A stretch of 64,000 nucleotides of DNA from Streptosporangium violaceochromogenes (GCF_014654615.1 NZ_BNBB01000006.1:62001-126000); one strand, 5' to 3'; positions 9,181-21,857 are shown, numbered from the stretch's first letter. The notes: generated by a model not told the origin, from the letters alone. Numbers and translations are program-made.

Positions 9181-9516
9181 TCAGCGGCGCCCCTGGAGGA
9201 GGCGCAGCGCCTTCTCCTTCTCGAAGTCCAGGGCGCGGCGCGGGGCCTGGAGCCGGCCGATCCGCAGCCCCAGGTCTCGTACGGCCTGTGCCACCGCGGG
9301 TTCGCTCAGCACCCGCAGCGCGAAGGACAGCTCGGCGGGGGAGATGTCGAACCGCCTCTCCAGCTCCACCCCCTGCGCCACCGCCGCCAGTTCCTCGGGC
9401 CCGAACCGCCGGTGGGCGCCCCGGGATCTGACCGGCGGGAGCAGGCCCAGGGCCTCGCGGTACCGGAGCATCCGGGGGGACATGCCCAGCCGCCGGGCGG
9501 CCTCGGTGATCCGCAT
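9181..9516 (-). CDS. MerR-family transcriptional regulator
   Basis: 111 residues from ATG 9516, preceded by GGTGGAGG. The winged helix is at residues 1-70: [20 protein letters not shown] then [16 protein letters not shown]. The C-terminal part is short (about 40 residues) with no metal-binding cysteines, so it is not a classical metal sensor. It diverges from ahcY with about 200 bp between starts, and converges on the cation transporter. It could control either neighbour; the usual elongated-spacer target promoter was not identified with confidence. Confidence 0.8.
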   Translation of the reverse strand: MRITEAARRLGMSPRMLRYREALGLLPPVRSRGAHRRFGPEELAAVAQGVELERRFDISPAELSFALRVLSEPAVAQAVRDLGLRIGRLQAPRRALDFEKEKALRLLQGRR

Positions 9517-9717
9517 CCTCCACCTTCCACGGAATCTCACATTCTTATGTCAGGTTACCCGCGCGCGGCGTGCGGGGGACCGTGCCATCCGCCTAGACTC
9601 ACATCGTCGACTTTCCGGTGGAGGGGCCGCCGTGGCCGGGAGCGAGGCGGGTCGCGAGATCGACGAGACCGGCGAGAACACGGGGCGAGCGAGATCATCA
9701 ACCAGAGAGGTAAATTC

Positions 9718-11145
<1,428 letters not shown>

Positions 11146-11163
11146 ACCGGCCGCTTTCACTTC

Positions 11164-11198
11164 GGGGCCCTTCGCGCTTGAGGTTCGCGAGGGGCCCC
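11164..11198 (+). terminator. Hairpin after ahcY
   Basis: A 13-bp stem with one G-T pair, GGGGCCCTTCGCG (11164-11176) and CGCGAGGGGCCCC (11186-11198), loop of 9. It lies between the two adenosylhomocysteinase genes, so the second may be reached only by read-through. Confidence 0.75.
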
Positions 11199-11218
11199 TC
11201 GGGCAACCTGGGGGAGAC

Positions 11219-12460
11219 GTGGACAGCGCGCTGGCCGCCGCCGGAGAGCGGCGGATCGGGTGGGCGGCACGGGCGATGCCCGTGCTCACCGCCCTTGGAG
11301 AGCGGTTCGCGGCCGAGCTGCCGCTGGACGGGCTGAGGATCGCGGCCTGCCTGCACGTGACCGCCGAGACGGCGGTGCTCATGGGCGCGCTGAAGGCGGG
11401 CGGCGCCGAGATCGCGCTGGCCGCATCCAACCCGCTGTCCACTCAGGACGACGTCGCCGAGGCGTTGAGGGGCCACGGGGTTCGCGTGCACGCGCGGGCC
11501 GGGGTGGACAGGGAGACCTACTACCGTCACATTCACCGGGCGCTGGACATCTCTCCCGACCTCGTCCTCGACGACGGCTGCGACCTGGTCAACACCCTGC
11601 ACACCGAGCGGACGGAGCTGCTGGAGACCGTCTCGGGGGGCTGTGAGGAGACCACGACCGGCATCATCAGGCTCCGCCGGATGGCCGCCGAGCGGGCCCT
11701 GAGGTTCCCGGTGGTGGCGGTCAACGACACCCGGACCAAGCGGATGTTCGACAACCGGTACGGCACCGGCCAGTCCACCCTCGACGGCATCATGCGCGCC
11801 ACCAACACCCTGCTCGCGGGCAAGACCGTGGTGGTGGCCGGGTTCGGCTTCTGCGGGCGGGGCGTGGCCGAGCGGTCCAGGGGACTGGGCGCCCGGGTGG
11901 TGGTCACCGAGATCGACCCGGTCAAGGCGCTGGACGCCCTCCTCCAGGGCTACGACGTACAGCCGATGGCGCGGGCCGCCCGCGCGGGGGACGTGTTCGT
12001 CACGGTCACCGGCAACCGCGACGTCGTCAGGGGCGAGCATCTCGCGGTGATGAAGGACGGTGCGATCCTGGCCAACGCCGGTCATTTCGACGTCGAGATC
12101 GACGTCCGCGCGCTGGAGGAGCTGGCGGTGGGCGTGCACCCGGGGGTGCGCCCCAGCACCGACGAGTACGTCCTCGCCGACGGCCGCAGGCTCCTGCTGC
12201 TCGCCGAGGGACGCCTGGTGAACCTGACCGCCGCCGAGGGGCATCCGGCCGCCGTCATGGACATGTCCTTCTCCGCCCAGGCGCTCGCCGTGGCCTGGAT
12301 GGCCCGCGAGGGTGTCCGGCTGGCCCCGGGGGTCTACGACGTGCCCCAGGAGATCGACGTGGAGGTGGCCCGGCTCAAGCTGGCCGCCGGGGGGGTCGGG
12401 ATCGACGCCCTGACCCCCGATCAGGAGGAGTATCTCCACTCCTGGCGTCTGGGGTCGTAG
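11219..12460 (+). CDS. Second adenosylhomocysteinase-like protein (short, archaeal/Thermotoga type)
   Basis: 413 residues from GTG 11219, with GGGGGAG upstream. The fold and catalytic residues of SAH hydrolase are kept: [31 protein letters not shown] and [11 protein letters not shown]; the Rossmann loop is [11 protein letters not shown]. It differs from the upstream copy: it lacks the 40-residue insertion, contains [14 protein letters not shown] as in archaeal and Thermotoga enzymes, and ends without the KPDHYRY tail. Relatives of this short form include adenosylhomocysteinases and S-inosylhomocysteine hydrolases, so the substrate is open. It is not a recent tandem duplicate, since it belongs to another subfamily. 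Confidence 0.85.
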   Translation: MDSALAAAGERRIGWAARAMPVLTALGERFAAELPLDGLRIAACLHVTAETAVLMGALKAGGAEIALAASNPLSTQDDVAEALRGHGVRVHARAGVDRETYYRHIHRALDISPDLVLDDGCDLVNTLHTERTELLETVSGGCEETTTGIIRLRRMAAERALRFPVVAVNDTRTKRMFDNRYGTGQSTLDGIMRATNTLLAGKTVVVAGFGFCGRGVAERSRGLGARVVVTEIDPVKALDALLQGYDVQPMARAARAGDVFVTVTGNRDVVRGEHLAVMKDGAILANAGHFDVEIDVRALEELAVGVHPGVRPSTDEYVLADGRRLLLLAEGRLVNLTAAEGHPAAVMDMSFSAQALAVAWMAREGVRLAPGVYDVPQEIDVEVARLKLAAGGVGIDALTPDQEEYLHSWRLGS

Positions 12461-12461
12461 C

Positions 12462-12550
12462 CTCACCTTCGCGGCCGCCCGGCGTCGGGTGCTCACGGTG
12501 GCGTACGGCTGGCGGGGGGTCGCTCACCTTCGCGTCCGCCCGGTGTCAGG
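12462..12550. repeat. Imperfect 28-bp direct repeat, 61 bp apart
   Basis: CTCACCTTCGCG-led segments at 12462-12489 and 12523-12550 agree at all but a few of 28 positions. The second copy includes the DUF305 stop codon. It looks like a local duplication of the short spacer between the convergent genes. Confidence 0.7.
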
Positions 12551-13190
12551 GGGCCGTCCGCATCCGCAGCATCCGGTGGATCTCCCCGGCCTGGGTGGCG
12601 GAGATCTCGTTGGCCAGCTCCTCGATCCTCAGGTGGGAGCCGTGGGTCAGGACCTCCTCGGACATGGTGATCGCCCCCTGGTGGTGAGCGATCATCAGCC
12701 GGAGGAAGAGCCGGTCGAACTCCTGTCCCGAGGCCGCGGCCAGGGCCTCCATCTCCTCGGGGGTGGCCATGCCCGGCATCGCGGTGTGGGTGACGTGGTG
12801 GCCCGGGAGCCGCTGGCCCTGCTCCCGCAGCCAGGAGGCCATGAGCCGGATCTCCGGCCCCTGGGAGTCCTTGATGCGCGCGGCCAGGGCGCGCAGCCGT
12901 TCCGAGGCGGCGCGGGCCGGGGCGAGGGTCGACATGTCGAGGGCCTGCCGATGGTGGACGATCATGTCCTGGACGTACTTCACATCCGCCGCGTTGGCCG
13001 TGGGGGTGGGCACCGCCGTGGCGGCCTCCTCCGGGCCGATCGTCCGGGCCGCCTCGCCCGGGCCGCCGGGCACGATGACGGGCACCGTGGAGCGCGCACC
13101 GGCCGGCGCGGGGGTGGCGTCGCAGGCGGTGAGGGAGGAGAGGGCGAGGGGGACGATGACGAGGGCAGCGACGACGAGCTTCACGCGCAC
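12546..13190 (-). CDS. DUF305 lipoprotein
   Basis: 214 residues. The N-terminus is a lipoprotein signal with lipobox SLTAC (Cys23), so the mature protein is anchored outside the membrane. Two ferritin-like DUF305 repeats follow, each with a HH pair: VQDMIVHHRQALDM and RLMIAHHQGAITM, a pattern often linked to copper or other metals. GTG 13190 is chosen; AAGGAGG lies 4 bp upstream, and an alternative GTG at 13184 (10 bp spacing) is equally possible. It is divergent from the LVIVD gene; both products are exported. Confidence 0.88.
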   Translation of the reverse strand: MRVKLVVAALVIVPLALSSLTACDATPAPAGARSTVPVIVPGGPGEAARTIGPEEAATAVPTPTANAADVKYVQDMIVHHRQALDMSTLAPARAASERLRALAARIKDSQGPEIRLMASWLREQGQRLPGHHVTHTAMPGMATPEEMEALAAASGQEFDRLFLRLMIAHHQGAITMSEEVLTHGSHLRIEELANEISATQAGEIHRMLRMRTAP

Positions 13191-13275
13191 CCGGCCTCCT
13201 TGTCCGCGACTCCGTGAGCAAAAACCCTAGCCTCCGCCGAGGAAGCCGGTAAAGGCGGCATATCGGAAAAATTTA

Positions 13276-13298
13276 CTGACACAGTGACGTCTTGTCAG
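13276..13298. promoter_or_regulatory. Inverted repeat in divergent DUF305/LVIVD spacer
   Basis: CTGACA (13276-13281) and TGTCAG (13293-13298) form an inverted repeat, and a related CTGTCGTCAG follows at 13301. The spacer (13191-13369) is markedly AT-rich compared with its surroundings. TTGTCA at 13292-13297 could be a -35 for the rightward gene, but the -10 seventeen bases later is weak. A shared operator is plausible, not shown. Confidence 0.4.
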
Positions 13299-13369
13299 AT
13301 CTGTCGTCAGGATGAACGATTTATTTATTTACCTCCCCTTTATGGTGCATGTGGCAAGGAGGCTCCCAC

Positions 13370-14785
<1,416 letters not shown>

Positions 14786-14802
14786 TCACCCGATCGCCTT
14801 TC

Positions 14803-14849
14803 CGGCGACCGGCGACCGGCGACCGGCGACCGGCGACCGGCGACCGGCG
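14803..14849. repeat. 7-bp tandem repeat (CGGCGAC x6)
   Basis: Six perfect copies of CGGCGAC from 14803 to 14844 and a partial seventh. It sits 17 bp after the LVIVD stop, in the convergent spacer before the RDD gene. The rest of the spacer up to 14988 shows no gene. Confidence 0.95.
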
Positions 14850-14988
14850 GCGACGGCGGGCGCGGCGGGTACGGTGCCGCGCCTCTCCGGCGAGGGCGGC
14901 GGGACGGCCCGCCGCCCTTCTTCCCTCCCGGGGTCCCCCCCTTTCGGCCGGGCGCGCCTCTCCGGCCGGGAGCGGCTCGCGGAGAAGG

Positions 14989-15921
14989 TCAGGCGGGCGG
15001 GACGAAACCGCCCGGGGTGGTGCCCCGCCCCGTCTCGACCGATGCGGGCTCGACCGGCGCGGGCGGGCGCGTGGGAGGAGGCATGGGCGGGAAGGCGGCC
15101 GGGAACACGGACGGGGAGACGGGGGGCGCCGGCGGGGCGGTGGCCACGGGCACGGGGGCGCCTCGCATCGCGTCGGCCCGCCACGCCAGCCGCAGGTGAT
15201 CACGGCGGCGGCGCTCGGCCAGGACGGCGGTCAGGTAGGCGAACGGCGGCACACCCGGCGGCGGGGGAGGGGAGACGAAGGCCGACATCTCGGCGGCGAT
15301 GCGCACTCCCATCTCATGCCGGACGGCGGGCGCGAGGTCGTGCCAGCGCATGAGGTACTGCCGGGCGGTGGCCGAGACCTCCTCCGGCAGCCGCGACAGC
15401 TCCAGCCCCGCCGCCCACGAGGCGAGTTGCGGAGGCATCTCCAGCGGCGGGCCGTACTGCCGGGGGGCGCGCTCGGAGATGACCATGGTGCCCGCGAAGA
15501 CGTCGCCGAGCCGCTTGCCCCTCTCCGAGACCAGCGAGCTGATCAGCGCGGGGGCGCCGCTGAGCATCCAGATCTCCAGGATGCCCGCCAGCCCCCGGAA
15601 CAGTGCCTGCCGGAAGCGCTCCGGGCCGCCGTCGTCGGCGACCACCCGCAACCCGAGGGCGAGTTTGCCCAGGCTGCGTCCCCGGGAGAGGGTTTCGGAG
15701 ATCACGGGGTAGCCGACGAGCACGAACACGGTGAACACGATGTAGATCATCATCGCCAGCGCCGTGTCGATCTGCGGCGCCACCAGCCCGACCAGCAGGG
15801 AGGCGCCGAGCAGGGTCATGAGCTGGACCAGCATGTCGATGAGCAGCGCGGCGGCCCTGCTCGGGAGCTGCGCGACCCGGACCTCGACGACGACGGCCTC
15901 GCCGGTTACGACATCGGACAC
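14989..15921 (-). CDS. RDD family membrane protein
   Basis: 310 residues from GTG 15921. The RDD domain covers about residues 10-150: AQLPSRAAALLIDMLVQ, hydrophobic helices, and SRGRSLGKLALGLRVV with the characteristic Gly-Lys. The C-terminal half is soluble, with a Trp/His-rich segment (RQYLMRWHDLAPAVRHEMGVRIA) and a Pro-rich tail. In actinobacteria this architecture usually neighbours SpoIIM, as here in divergent orientation. The function is unknown; RDD proteins are often transport- or envelope-linked. The frame stays open 90 bp upstream through the repeat region, but homology begins at this GTG. Confidence 0.85.
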   Translation of the reverse strand: MSDVVTGEAVVVEVRVAQLPSRAAALLIDMLVQLMTLLGASLLVGLVAPQIDTALAMMIYIVFTVFVLVGYPVISETLSRGRSLGKLALGLRVVADDGGPERFRQALFRGLAGILEIWMLSGAPALISSLVSERGKRLGDVFAGTMVISERAPRQYGPPLEMPPQLASWAAGLELSRLPEEVSATARQYLMRWHDLAPAVRHEMGVRIAAEMSAFVSPPPPPGVPPFAYLTAVLAERRRRDHLRLAWRADAMRGAPVPVATAPPAPPVSPSVFPAAFPPMPPPTRPPAPVEPASVETGRGTTPGGFVPPA

Positions 15922-15959
15922 ACCCAGAACCCTACCCGTGCCCGTCCGTCCCTCCCCTT

Positions 15960-16032
15960 CCCGCGGTGACACGGCCTTTCCACGGTGACGACGTCCCTCC
16001 CGCGGTGACACAGGGTTTCCCGCGGTGACACC
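15960..16032. repeat. Four spaced copies of CCGCGGTGACA, about 20-bp period
   Basis: Copies of (T)CCCGCGGTGACAC start near 15960, 15978 (variant TTCCACGGTGACG), 15998 and 16017; the GGTGAC cores are 19-20 bp apart, two helical turns. They fill the spacer between the divergent RDD and SpoIIM starts. Same-face spacing would suit a regulator array; it may also be simple repeat expansion. Confidence 0.75.
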
Positions 16033-16111
16033 GGCCGCCGCCTTTCCGGAGCCCGGAGCCCCCGGGTCTCACGCCGCCGGGTCGCGGAGGACCGGCGGAT
16101 ACGCTTTCCGG

Positions 16112-17107
16112 GTGGACATCGACGCCTTCGTCAGCGCGCATCGCCGGACCTGGGACCGCCTGGAGGAGTTGATCCGGCGCCGCAGGTCGCTGACCGGTGC
16201 CGAGGTCGACGAGCTGGTGGACCTGTACCAGCGGGTCGCCACGCACCTGTCCATCGTGCGCTCCGGGCGGGCCGACCCGATCCTCGTCGGGCGCCTTTCG
16301 GCGCTCGTCGCCCGTGCCCGGTCGGCGGTGACCGGTGCCCACACCCCCGCCTGGCGGGAGTTCATCCGCTTCTTCACGGTCTCCTTCCCTGTGGTCGCCT
16401 ACCGGGCCCGGTGGTGGTGGCTCGGCACGACCGTCGCCTTCCTCGCGGTCTCCACGGTCGTCGCCGCCTGGGTGGCGGGCGACCCCGCCGTCCAGGCCAC
16501 GGTCGGCACGCCCGAGGAGATCACCCGGCTCGTCGAGCACGAATTCGCCGACTACTACTCCGAGCACCCGGCCGCCTCGTTCGCCGGCCAGGTCTGGGTC
16601 AACAACGCCTGGATCTCGTTGCAGGTCGTCGTCATGTCCATCCTGCTCGGCCTGCCGATTCCGTACATCCTGTGGCAGAACGCCCTCAACGTGGCCGTCT
16701 CCGCCGGGCTGATGGCCTCGCGCGGCAAGCTGGACATCTTCTTCGGCCTGATCACCCCGCACGGCCTGCTGGAGCTGACGGCGGTCTTCCTCGCCGCGGC
16801 CGTCGGCATGCGCCTGGGCTGGACGGCCGTGAACCCCGGCCCCCGCAGGCGTGCCGAGGTCCTGGCCGAGCAGGGCAGGGCCGTCATGAGCGTGGCGCTC
16901 GGGCTGGTCGTCGTGCTGCTCGTCTCCGGGCTCATCGAGGGCCTGGTCACCCCCTCGGGCCTTCCCACCTGGGCGCGCATCGGCATCGGGGTGGTCGCCG
17001 AGGCGGCGTTCCTCGCCTATGTGTTCTTCTTCGGCCGCCGGGCCGTGGCGGCGGGGGAGAGCGGCGACCTCGACCGCGCCCCCGACCAGGCGCCCAGCGC
17101 CGGCTAG
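16112..17107 (+). CDS. Stage II sporulation protein M (SpoIIM/DUF95) family
   Basis: 331 residues from GTG 16112 (VDIDAFVSAHRRTWDRLEEL). A basic cytoplasmic N-terminal region (to about residue 95) is followed by several membrane helices, with family motifs VWVNNAWISLQVV and GLITPHGLLELTAVFLAAAVG. SpoIIM proteins act with peptidoglycan-remodelling enzymes in sporulating firmicutes; the actinobacterial role is unclear and only inferred as envelope-related. It is paired divergently with the RDD gene. No strong ribosome site precedes the GTG. Confidence 0.85.
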   Translation: MDIDAFVSAHRRTWDRLEELIRRRRSLTGAEVDELVDLYQRVATHLSIVRSGRADPILVGRLSALVARARSAVTGAHTPAWREFIRFFTVSFPVVAYRARWWWLGTTVAFLAVSTVVAAWVAGDPAVQATVGTPEEITRLVEHEFADYYSEHPAASFAGQVWVNNAWISLQVVVMSILLGLPIPYILWQNALNVAVSAGLMASRGKLDIFFGLITPHGLLELTAVFLAAAVGMRLGWTAVNPGPRRRAEVLAEQGRAVMSVALGLVVVLLVSGLIEGLVTPSGLPTWARIGIGVVAEAAFLAYVFFFGRRAVAAGESGDLDRAPDQAPSAG

Positions 17108-17118
17108 CGCGACCGCGC

Positions 17119-17485
17119 TCACACCGGTCCGGCGCTCAGTCGCGGTGCCGGGGTGCATCGCGCGGAGCCGGGCGTAGCGGCGGGCCACCCGGAGTGCGGC
17201 CTGTTCGGGGTCGCCGCACCGGGCCGAGAGGTAGACCGGGCGCTGTTCCTGGGGGTTCCAGCCGGCGCACCACCAGTAGCGGTCGCCGTTGGACCACACG
17301 ATGAGCCCGGTCCAGACCGACACCGGTGCCAGGCCGTACCCGCCGTGAACGTCGGCGGCGATGCCGTGCTGGGCCAGAGCCGGCCGCGGCCGTTCGGCCG
17401 CCCGTACCGCCGGGCGGTCATACGACGCCGGGCGAGACGTCTGGAACGGCGGGTACGGCGTCGTGCCCGCTCGCTCTCCGTTCAC
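17119..17485 (-). pseudogene. Decayed hypothetical gene (3' end lost)
   Basis: A GTG at 17485 overlaps the stop of the small gene upstream (GTGA). The frame reads PALAQHGIAADVHGGYGLAP, VSVWTGLIVWSNGDRYWWCA and GDPEQAALRVARRYARLRAM, natural-looking sequence of the kind seen in small actinobacterial hypotheticals near helix-turn-helix regulators. The frame then has no stop and runs on antisense to spoIIM as far as 15932. A neighbouring frame stops at 17119, so a frameshift near 17150 is the likely cause; the true end is uncertain. Confidence 0.5.
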
Positions 17486-17628
17486 CGCGCCGCTCCCAGC
17501 GCCCCGGCGATCGGGCCGGCCGCCCTCTCCGGCTCCGACGGCCCGACCGCCTGGAGGTCCGGCCCGTCGCGCAGGGACAGTCGGTAGGCGCCCGACCGTT
17601 CCTCGATGGTCACCGTGAAAGCCGACAT
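17482..17628 (-). CDS. Small hypothetical protein (48 aa)
   Basis: ATG 17628 to TGA 17482, product beginning MSAFTVTIEERSGAYRLSLR and ending in AGALGAAR. It overlaps the start of the next reading frame by 4 bp (GTGA), which argues it was a real coupled gene. No ribosome site lies upstream: the sequence immediately beyond its start belongs to the remnant of another gene on the opposite strand. I infer that its promoter region was replaced by a rearrangement at about 17620. Confidence 0.45.
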   Translation of the reverse strand: MSAFTVTIEERSGAYRLSLRDGPDLQAVGPSEPERAAGPIAGALGAAR

Positions 17629-17845
17629 GGCCATTGCCCGCATTCGGCTGGGCGACGTCAAGGAAGGAGTGGATTACGCTTGCTCCTCGCTGGCTGCTAC
17701 CCATTCCATGGCTTCGCCGCTCGGCTGGGATCGACTCGACCAGGTGGCCAAAGAACTCCGCAAATCCCGGACCGCCGTTGCCCGTGGGTTTCGCGCTGAG
17801 TTCGCCGCTACCCGACCGAAGGAGACTCAGCCGTCTCTGCCTTGA
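17606..17845 (+). pseudogene. C-terminal remnant of an HTH/TPR-type regulator
   Basis: From about 17624 the frame reads DMAIARIRLGDVKEGVDYAC, ASPLGWDRLDQVAKELRKSR and AVARGFRAEFAATRP. This resembles the last TPR and C-terminal tail of actinomycete XRE-type regulators. No DNA-binding domain or start precedes it. Codon use is less GC-rich than in neighbours. It converges on cutA, overlapping that stop by 38 bp. The family match is from pattern memory and needs a search. Confidence 0.45.
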
Positions 17846-18143
17846 TCCAGGTCAAGTAATCGGCCAGTCCGCCTTCGATGGGGATGGCCACGATCTCCGG
17901 CGTCTCGTAGGAGTGCTCTGCCTTCACCAGTGCGATGAGGTCGTCCAGGCGATCCTTGCCGGTCTTCATGAGGATCAGGAACTCCTCATCCCGTTGAACT
18001 TTCCCTTCCCGCCAGTAGACGGAGCTGATCGGCCCGACGATCTGCGCGCACGCCGCCGCACGCCCTCGCACAGCAGCACCGCAGATCTTTTCCGCCTCTT
18101 CCCGGGTTCCAGCGGTCACATGTACCTCAAGGTAGGGGGTCAT
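17808..18143 (-). CDS. cutA: Divalent-cation tolerance protein CutA
   Basis: 111 residues from ATG 18143. A small cytosolic trimer-forming protein of the CutA1 family; the fold blocks are VHVTAGTREEAEKICGAAV, RAAACAQI, ISSVYWREGKVQRDEEFLIL and HSYETPEIVAIPI. Full family length. The role in metal tolerance is historical and the biochemical function is unsettled. The gene lies between the decayed patch and the DUF58 operon; codon use is slightly lower in GC. The 136 bp between it and the DUF58 gene hold no gene I can support. Confidence 0.93.
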   Translation of the reverse strand: MTPYLEVHVTAGTREEAEKICGAAVRGRAAACAQIVGPISSVYWREGKVQRDEEFLILMKTGKDRLDDLIALVKAEHSYETPEIVAIPIEGGLADYLTWIKAETAESPSVG

Positions 18144-18279
18144 GTGATCCGCTTATGTGCGGCTATCCTCTTCAGGCTCACCAAGCGCCTCCGGTGGGAA
18201 AGCGGCTCCGGGGTGCTCACCGGAATAAGAACTCGGGTGGCGTGGTCGCGGTGCAGCGGGTCTGGTCCGATTCGGGGGA

Positions 18280-19656
18280 TCAGAGGCGGCCCTCGGCCTT
18301 CAGGGCCAGGTAGGCGTCGGCCAGGGCGGAGGCGAGCTGCTCGGGGGCGGCGTCCACCACCTCCACGCCGTGACCGCGCAGCCGGGCGGTGATCCTGCGC
18401 CGTTCGGCGCTCTGGCGCTCGGCCGCGGCGGCGTTGTAGACCAGCTCGGAGGTGCCGCGCCCGGCCGCCATCGCCGTCACCTGGGGGTCGGAGACGGCGG
18501 CGAGCAGCACCAGGTGACGGGAGGAGAGCCGGGGGAGCACCGGCAGCAGGCCCTCCTCCAGCGACGCGGAGTTCAGGTCGGTCAGCACGACGACCAGGCA
18601 CCGCCGCCCGGCCCGGGCCAGGATCGCCGCGACCATGCCCGCCGAGTCGGCCTCGACGAGCTCGGCCTCGATCGGGGCCATGGTGTTGACCAGCGTCGAC
18701 AGCGGTTCGCCCCGGCCGGCGCCCGACACCCACGCCCTCACCGAGCGATCGTGGGCCAGGAAGTCCACCCGGTCACCGGCCCGGGTGGCCAGCGCCGCCA
18801 GCAGCAGGGCCGCGTCCATCGACCAGTCGAGCCGGGGCCAGCCCGGTACGGTCGCCGTCCCCTCAGGGGCACCGGGAACGCCGCCGCCCCTGGGCCTCGC
18901 GCCCGCGAGGGGGATCGGGGCGGTGCCCACCCGCCCGGCGGAGGTGCGGCCGGTGTCCAGGACGATCAGCACCCGGCGGTCGCGCTCGGGCCGCCAGGTG
19001 CGGACCACGACGTCGTGGCGGCGGGCGGTGGCCCGCCAGTCGATCGAGCGGACGTCGTCGCCGACCACGTACTCACGCAGTGAGTCGAACTCGGTGCCCT
19101 GCCCCCTGACCATCGACGGGTGCCTGCCCTCCAGCTCCCTGAGCCTGGTCAGCTTGGCGGGCAGGTGCCTGCGGCTGAGGAACGGCGGCAGCACCCGCAC
19201 CGACCACGGCACCCGGTGGGAGCCCTGGCGGGCCGCGACGCCGAGCGGCCCGAGCGCGCGCACGGTGACCGTGACCGCCTCCCGGTCGCCCCTGCGGGAG
19301 GGGGTGAGCGTCGTGACGAGGCGGCGGCGCTCCCCGGGGGGGACGTCCAGGGGCTGGTGGCGTGGCCTGGCTCCGGCCGAGGGGGGCCAGGCGTCCCTGA
19401 GCACCCCCCGCACCCGCCGGGGGCCGGGGTTCTCCACGATCAGCTCGACCGTGGCGGTCTCGCCGAGCCGTACCAGCCGGTCACCCGCGCGGTGAAGGCG
19501 CAGCGGGCGCACGCTCCCGGCGAGCAGCAGGTCCACCGCGACCACCGCCGCGATCAGCAGCGCCACTCCGGCCACCGCCGGGGCGGGCGCGGGCGCGGTC
19601 AGTACCACCAGTGTTCCGAGCAGGGCCAGCAGCGCGGCCCGTCCTGTCAGCGCCAT
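18280..19656 (-). CDS. DUF58 / von Willebrand-like membrane protein
   Basis: 458 residues from ATG 19656, last gene of the five-gene operon and 3 bp after the MoxR stop. Two hydrophobic helices at residues 8-50, an extracytoplasmic-type beta region, then the DUF58 core GTEFDSLREYVVGDDVRSID and WRATARRHDVVVRTW, and a vWA-like segment with VLIVLDTGRTSAG and LVVVLTDLNSASLEEG. DUF58 proteins pair with MoxR ATPases and are thought to act in metal-dependent maturation of partner proteins; the target here is unknown. Confidence 0.9.
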   Translation of the reverse strand: MALTGRAALLALLGTLVVLTAPAPAPAVAGVALLIAAVVAVDLLLAGSVRPLRLHRAGDRLVRLGETATVELIVENPGPRRVRGVLRDAWPPSAGARPRHQPLDVPPGERRRLVTTLTPSRRGDREAVTVTVRALGPLGVAARQGSHRVPWSVRVLPPFLSRRHLPAKLTRLRELEGRHPSMVRGQGTEFDSLREYVVGDDVRSIDWRATARRHDVVVRTWRPERDRRVLIVLDTGRTSAGRVGTAPIPLAGARPRGGGVPGAPEGTATVPGWPRLDWSMDAALLLAALATRAGDRVDFLAHDRSVRAWVSGAGRGEPLSTLVNTMAPIEAELVEADSAGMVAAILARAGRRCLVVVLTDLNSASLEEGLLPVLPRLSSRHLVLLAAVSDPQVTAMAAGRGTSELVYNAAAAERQSAERRRITARLRGHGVEVVDAAPEQLASALADAYLALKAEGRL

Positions 19657-19659
19657 CGG

Positions 19660-20660
<1,001 letters not shown>

Positions 20661-20664
<4 letters not shown>

Positions 20665-21857
20665 GACTCTCTGACCTGCCTTTCCAACATGTCCAGATAC
20701 GCGGCCAGGGCCACCAGCCCGGCGTCGTCGGGTGGGGGCGGGCCGTACAGCGCGGCGCCCACGTGGGTGCCCGCCTGCCCGGTTCTTTCGGCGATCGCGC
20801 CGGCCGTCGCCTCCGGCCCGGCCGCCGGGGGCAGCCCGAGCCGCGGGACGATCCGGTCGAGGAAACCGGCGCGCAGGGCGTCGGCGGCCCGGTCGCGGGC
20901 ACGTCTGGCCCGGTAGAGGCGGGCCCGGCCCTCCACGGTCTCGGCGGCCCTGACCACGACGGGCAGCCGCTCGACCACCACGGGACCGAGCCTGCGCCCC
21001 TGCCAGAGCGCCAGCAGCAGCACCACCAGGGCCAGCTGCACGGCGGCCCCCTTGACACCCGGCGGAATCAGGTCGTAGAGGCTTTTCCTGGCGGAGGTCC
21101 CCGACACGGCCTCCGGGGCCGTCAGCCAGATCACCGCGGGCCTGGCTCCGGCGAGGTTCACGGCCAGCGCGGCGTTGCCGTCCTCCGGGAGCCGCTGGTT
21201 GGTCATGAACTGCCCGTCGCCCACGACCGTGGTCGTCAGGCCGGATCTCACGTAGCGGACCAGGGTGGGCGCGCCGTCGCCGAAGTAACAGCGGAACGCG
21301 TCCGGGGGCGCGCCGAAGGTCATGCCGCCCATGTAGGCGCTGCCCGCCCTGGTCGCGGAGTCCAGGGCGCACCCGGGCTCGCGCGAGCGGGCGCGCACCT
21401 CCCCGGTGGCCGTCACCTGCGGGGCGAGCAGCTCCAGCCGTGTCTGCGGGCCGATCACGAGGCGGTCGGCCCGCAGGGCGGAGATCTCCCGGATCTCGTC
21501 CTCGCCGAGGAACGAGGTGTCACTCAGCAGGAGCGTGCTGTTCCCGGCGCCGAGGGCGGCGGACCGCTCGCCCGCCTGTGCGGCCGAGGTGACCCTGACG
21601 ACGTGCACGCCGTGGGCGCGCAGCAGCTGCGCCAGGGCCTTGCCGCCGGACAGTGAGGCGCCGGCGGGGTCGAGCGGCCTGCCTCGGTCGGGACCGCCGC
21701 CGAGCAGAACGCCCGCGACGGCGACGAGGATCACGATGAGCGCGACCAGCAGGACGCCCCATCCGGCGCGCAGGCGCTCTCTCACGGTCGGGGAGGTGGG
21801 GGCCGCCTCCGTCCCCGGGGCGGCGGCCTCCGTCTCCCCGGCGGTGCCGAGGCTCAT
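20661..21857 (-). CDS. DUF4350 membrane protein
   Basis: 398 residues from ATG 21857, overlapping the DUF4129 stop (ATGA), with a GGGGGG-type ribosome site. A helix at about residues 34-54, then an extracytoplasmic domain with the DUF4350 features (SLSGGKALAQLLRAHGVHVV, LLLSDTSFLGEDEI), a second helix (AVQLALVVLLLALWQGRRLG), and a basic cytoplasmic tail. DUF4350 has a GATase-like fold but no obvious catalytic residues here. It is translated in series with the MoxR system; function unknown. Confidence 0.85.

Noticed and set aside
9540..9717. Possible SAH riboswitch upstream of ahcY
   Set aside because: The conserved core of the SAH element could not be found; only general G-rich sequence is present.
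14803..14849. CRISPR-like repeat array
   Set aside because: Units are 7 bp with no spacers and no cas genes are in the window.
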